Assembly: GCA_964648215.1 (NCBI GenBank)
Contig: CAZYMF010000242.1
Coordinates: 1-6,678, forward strand
DNA length: 6,678 bases
Direction: 5' to 3'
Origin: CAZYMF01 sp964648215
Lineage (GTDB): Bacteria > Desulfobacterota > Binatia > HRBIN30 > JACQVA1
Shown: positions 6,335 through 6,678 of the stretch, piece after piece
How positions within the stretch are numbered: position 1 is the stretch's first letter
Layout: every line of letters begins with the position of its first letter
Program-made: the position numbers and the translations under genes
The notes under the pieces: model-generated
Seen by the model: the letters and a program-made list of their open reading frames with translations, nothing else
What the model was told of the DNA's origin: nothing
The model's database searches: none

Positions 6335-6678
6335 CTACGACGATGCCCCTCTCGTTCGGGATTGCTCGGGCGGTCGTGGCGTTGGTTGCACGCGGCGAGT
6401 GCGCCTCTTCGCGTGCGCCCTCGCGCGGAGAACGGGCCGAATCGGCTTCCGCGCGGGCGCCTCGGAGAGCTCGCGGAACGATGCCTCGATGTCGCCGGCG
6501 AAGTCGTGCAGGTCCGGCAGCAGATCCCACTCGCCGGTGAACCCCCAGCACAGCTTTCCCGCGTAGCTGAACAGCACCACGCCGAGGCACAGGGAGTCGA
6601 TCAGCGGGATGAAGCCGAAGTTATCGACCATCCTGGCGCCGAGCATGTAGAGCGGCAGCTGCGGTCCGGGAACGTTGG
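6335..6678 (-). CDS. Wax ester synthase/diacylglycerol acyltransferase, C-terminal fragment (N-terminus outside window)
   Basis: This family transfers the acyl group of acyl-CoA to long-chain alcohols or diacylglycerol, making wax esters or triacylglycerol stored in lipid inclusions. The frame is open at the right edge, contributes 113 complete codons and ends with TAG at 6337-6335. It begins with NVPGP, a hallmark of the family's C-terminal domain (DUF1298/WS_DGAT_C); the two leftover bases at the edge fit the Ser codon that often precedes it. It continues through LPLYMLGARMVDNFG, then LGVVLFSYAGKLCWGFTGEW and DLLPDLHDFAGDIEASFREL, which match the usual end of the domain in order and spacing. 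The HHxxxDG active site lies outside the window. After SEA comes an extra tail of about 40 residues (6457-6338), 13 of them Arg or Lys, with many prolines. The ATG at 6646 is internal, not the start. Confidence 0.9.
   Translation of the reverse strand, partial: NVPGPQLPLYMLGARMVDNFGFIPLIDSLCLGVVLFSYAGKLCWGFTGEWDLLPDLHDFAGDIEASFRELSEAPARKPIRPVLRARAHAKRRTRRVQPTPRPPEQSRTRGASS

Noticed and set aside
5676..6566. Plus-strand open frame of 296 codons crossing the intergenic region
   Set aside because: It runs antisense through the repeat, the peptidase-like remnant and part of the WS/DGAT gene, contains the repeat peptide SPLTPLFQRG, and has no family similarity.
6141..6590. Minus-strand frame of 149 codons as a whole gene
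   Set aside because: Its first half overlaps the WS/DGAT gene out of phase and its end is the repeat. Only the short block at 6180-6260 resembles a protein family.

Overview
The window is GC-rich chromosomal DNA from a Gram-negative-type bacterium. It holds two partial genes, both on the minus strand, separated by about 650 bases of intergenic DNA. The left 85% is one reading frame. Reading right to left, it starts at a TTG at 5688 and runs without a stop for 1,896 codons to position 1, where the window cuts it off. The translation is an unmistakable cyclic beta-1,2-glucan synthase (NdvB/ChvB/Cgs family). In order it carries a cytoplasmic N-terminal region, a membrane hairpin, a GT84 glycosyltransferase domain, more membrane helices, a GH189-type cyclisation domain, and the first part of a GH94-type phosphorylase domain. 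The missing C-terminus lies left of the window.

The right edge (6335-6678) holds the last 113 codons of a wax ester synthase/diacylglycerol acyltransferase (WS/DGAT) with an unusual arginine- and proline-rich tail. Between the genes (5689-6334), from right to left, lie: a probable 27-codon remnant of a zinc-metallopeptidase gene; a C-run/G-run hairpin repeat of a kind scattered in many environmental genomes, which abuts and ends the remnant; an unassigned stretch containing a 16-base dyad; a weak candidate promoter; and a leader for the glucan synthase with two clear hairpins, the second directly against the Shine-Dalgarno sequence.

No taxonomic marker is present. High GC, a storage-lipid acyltransferase, a cyclic-glucan synthase and a dispersed C6/G6 repeat suggest a proteobacterium or a deltaproteobacteria-like environmental lineage; this is inference. 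The two genes share a strand but are unlikely to form an operon, because 646 bases with a hairpin repeat and a candidate promoter lie between them. I found no RNA gene, CRISPR array, intact mobile element or clearly new system. The parts most worth a second look are the structured leader of the synthase and the gene-remnant/repeat junction.
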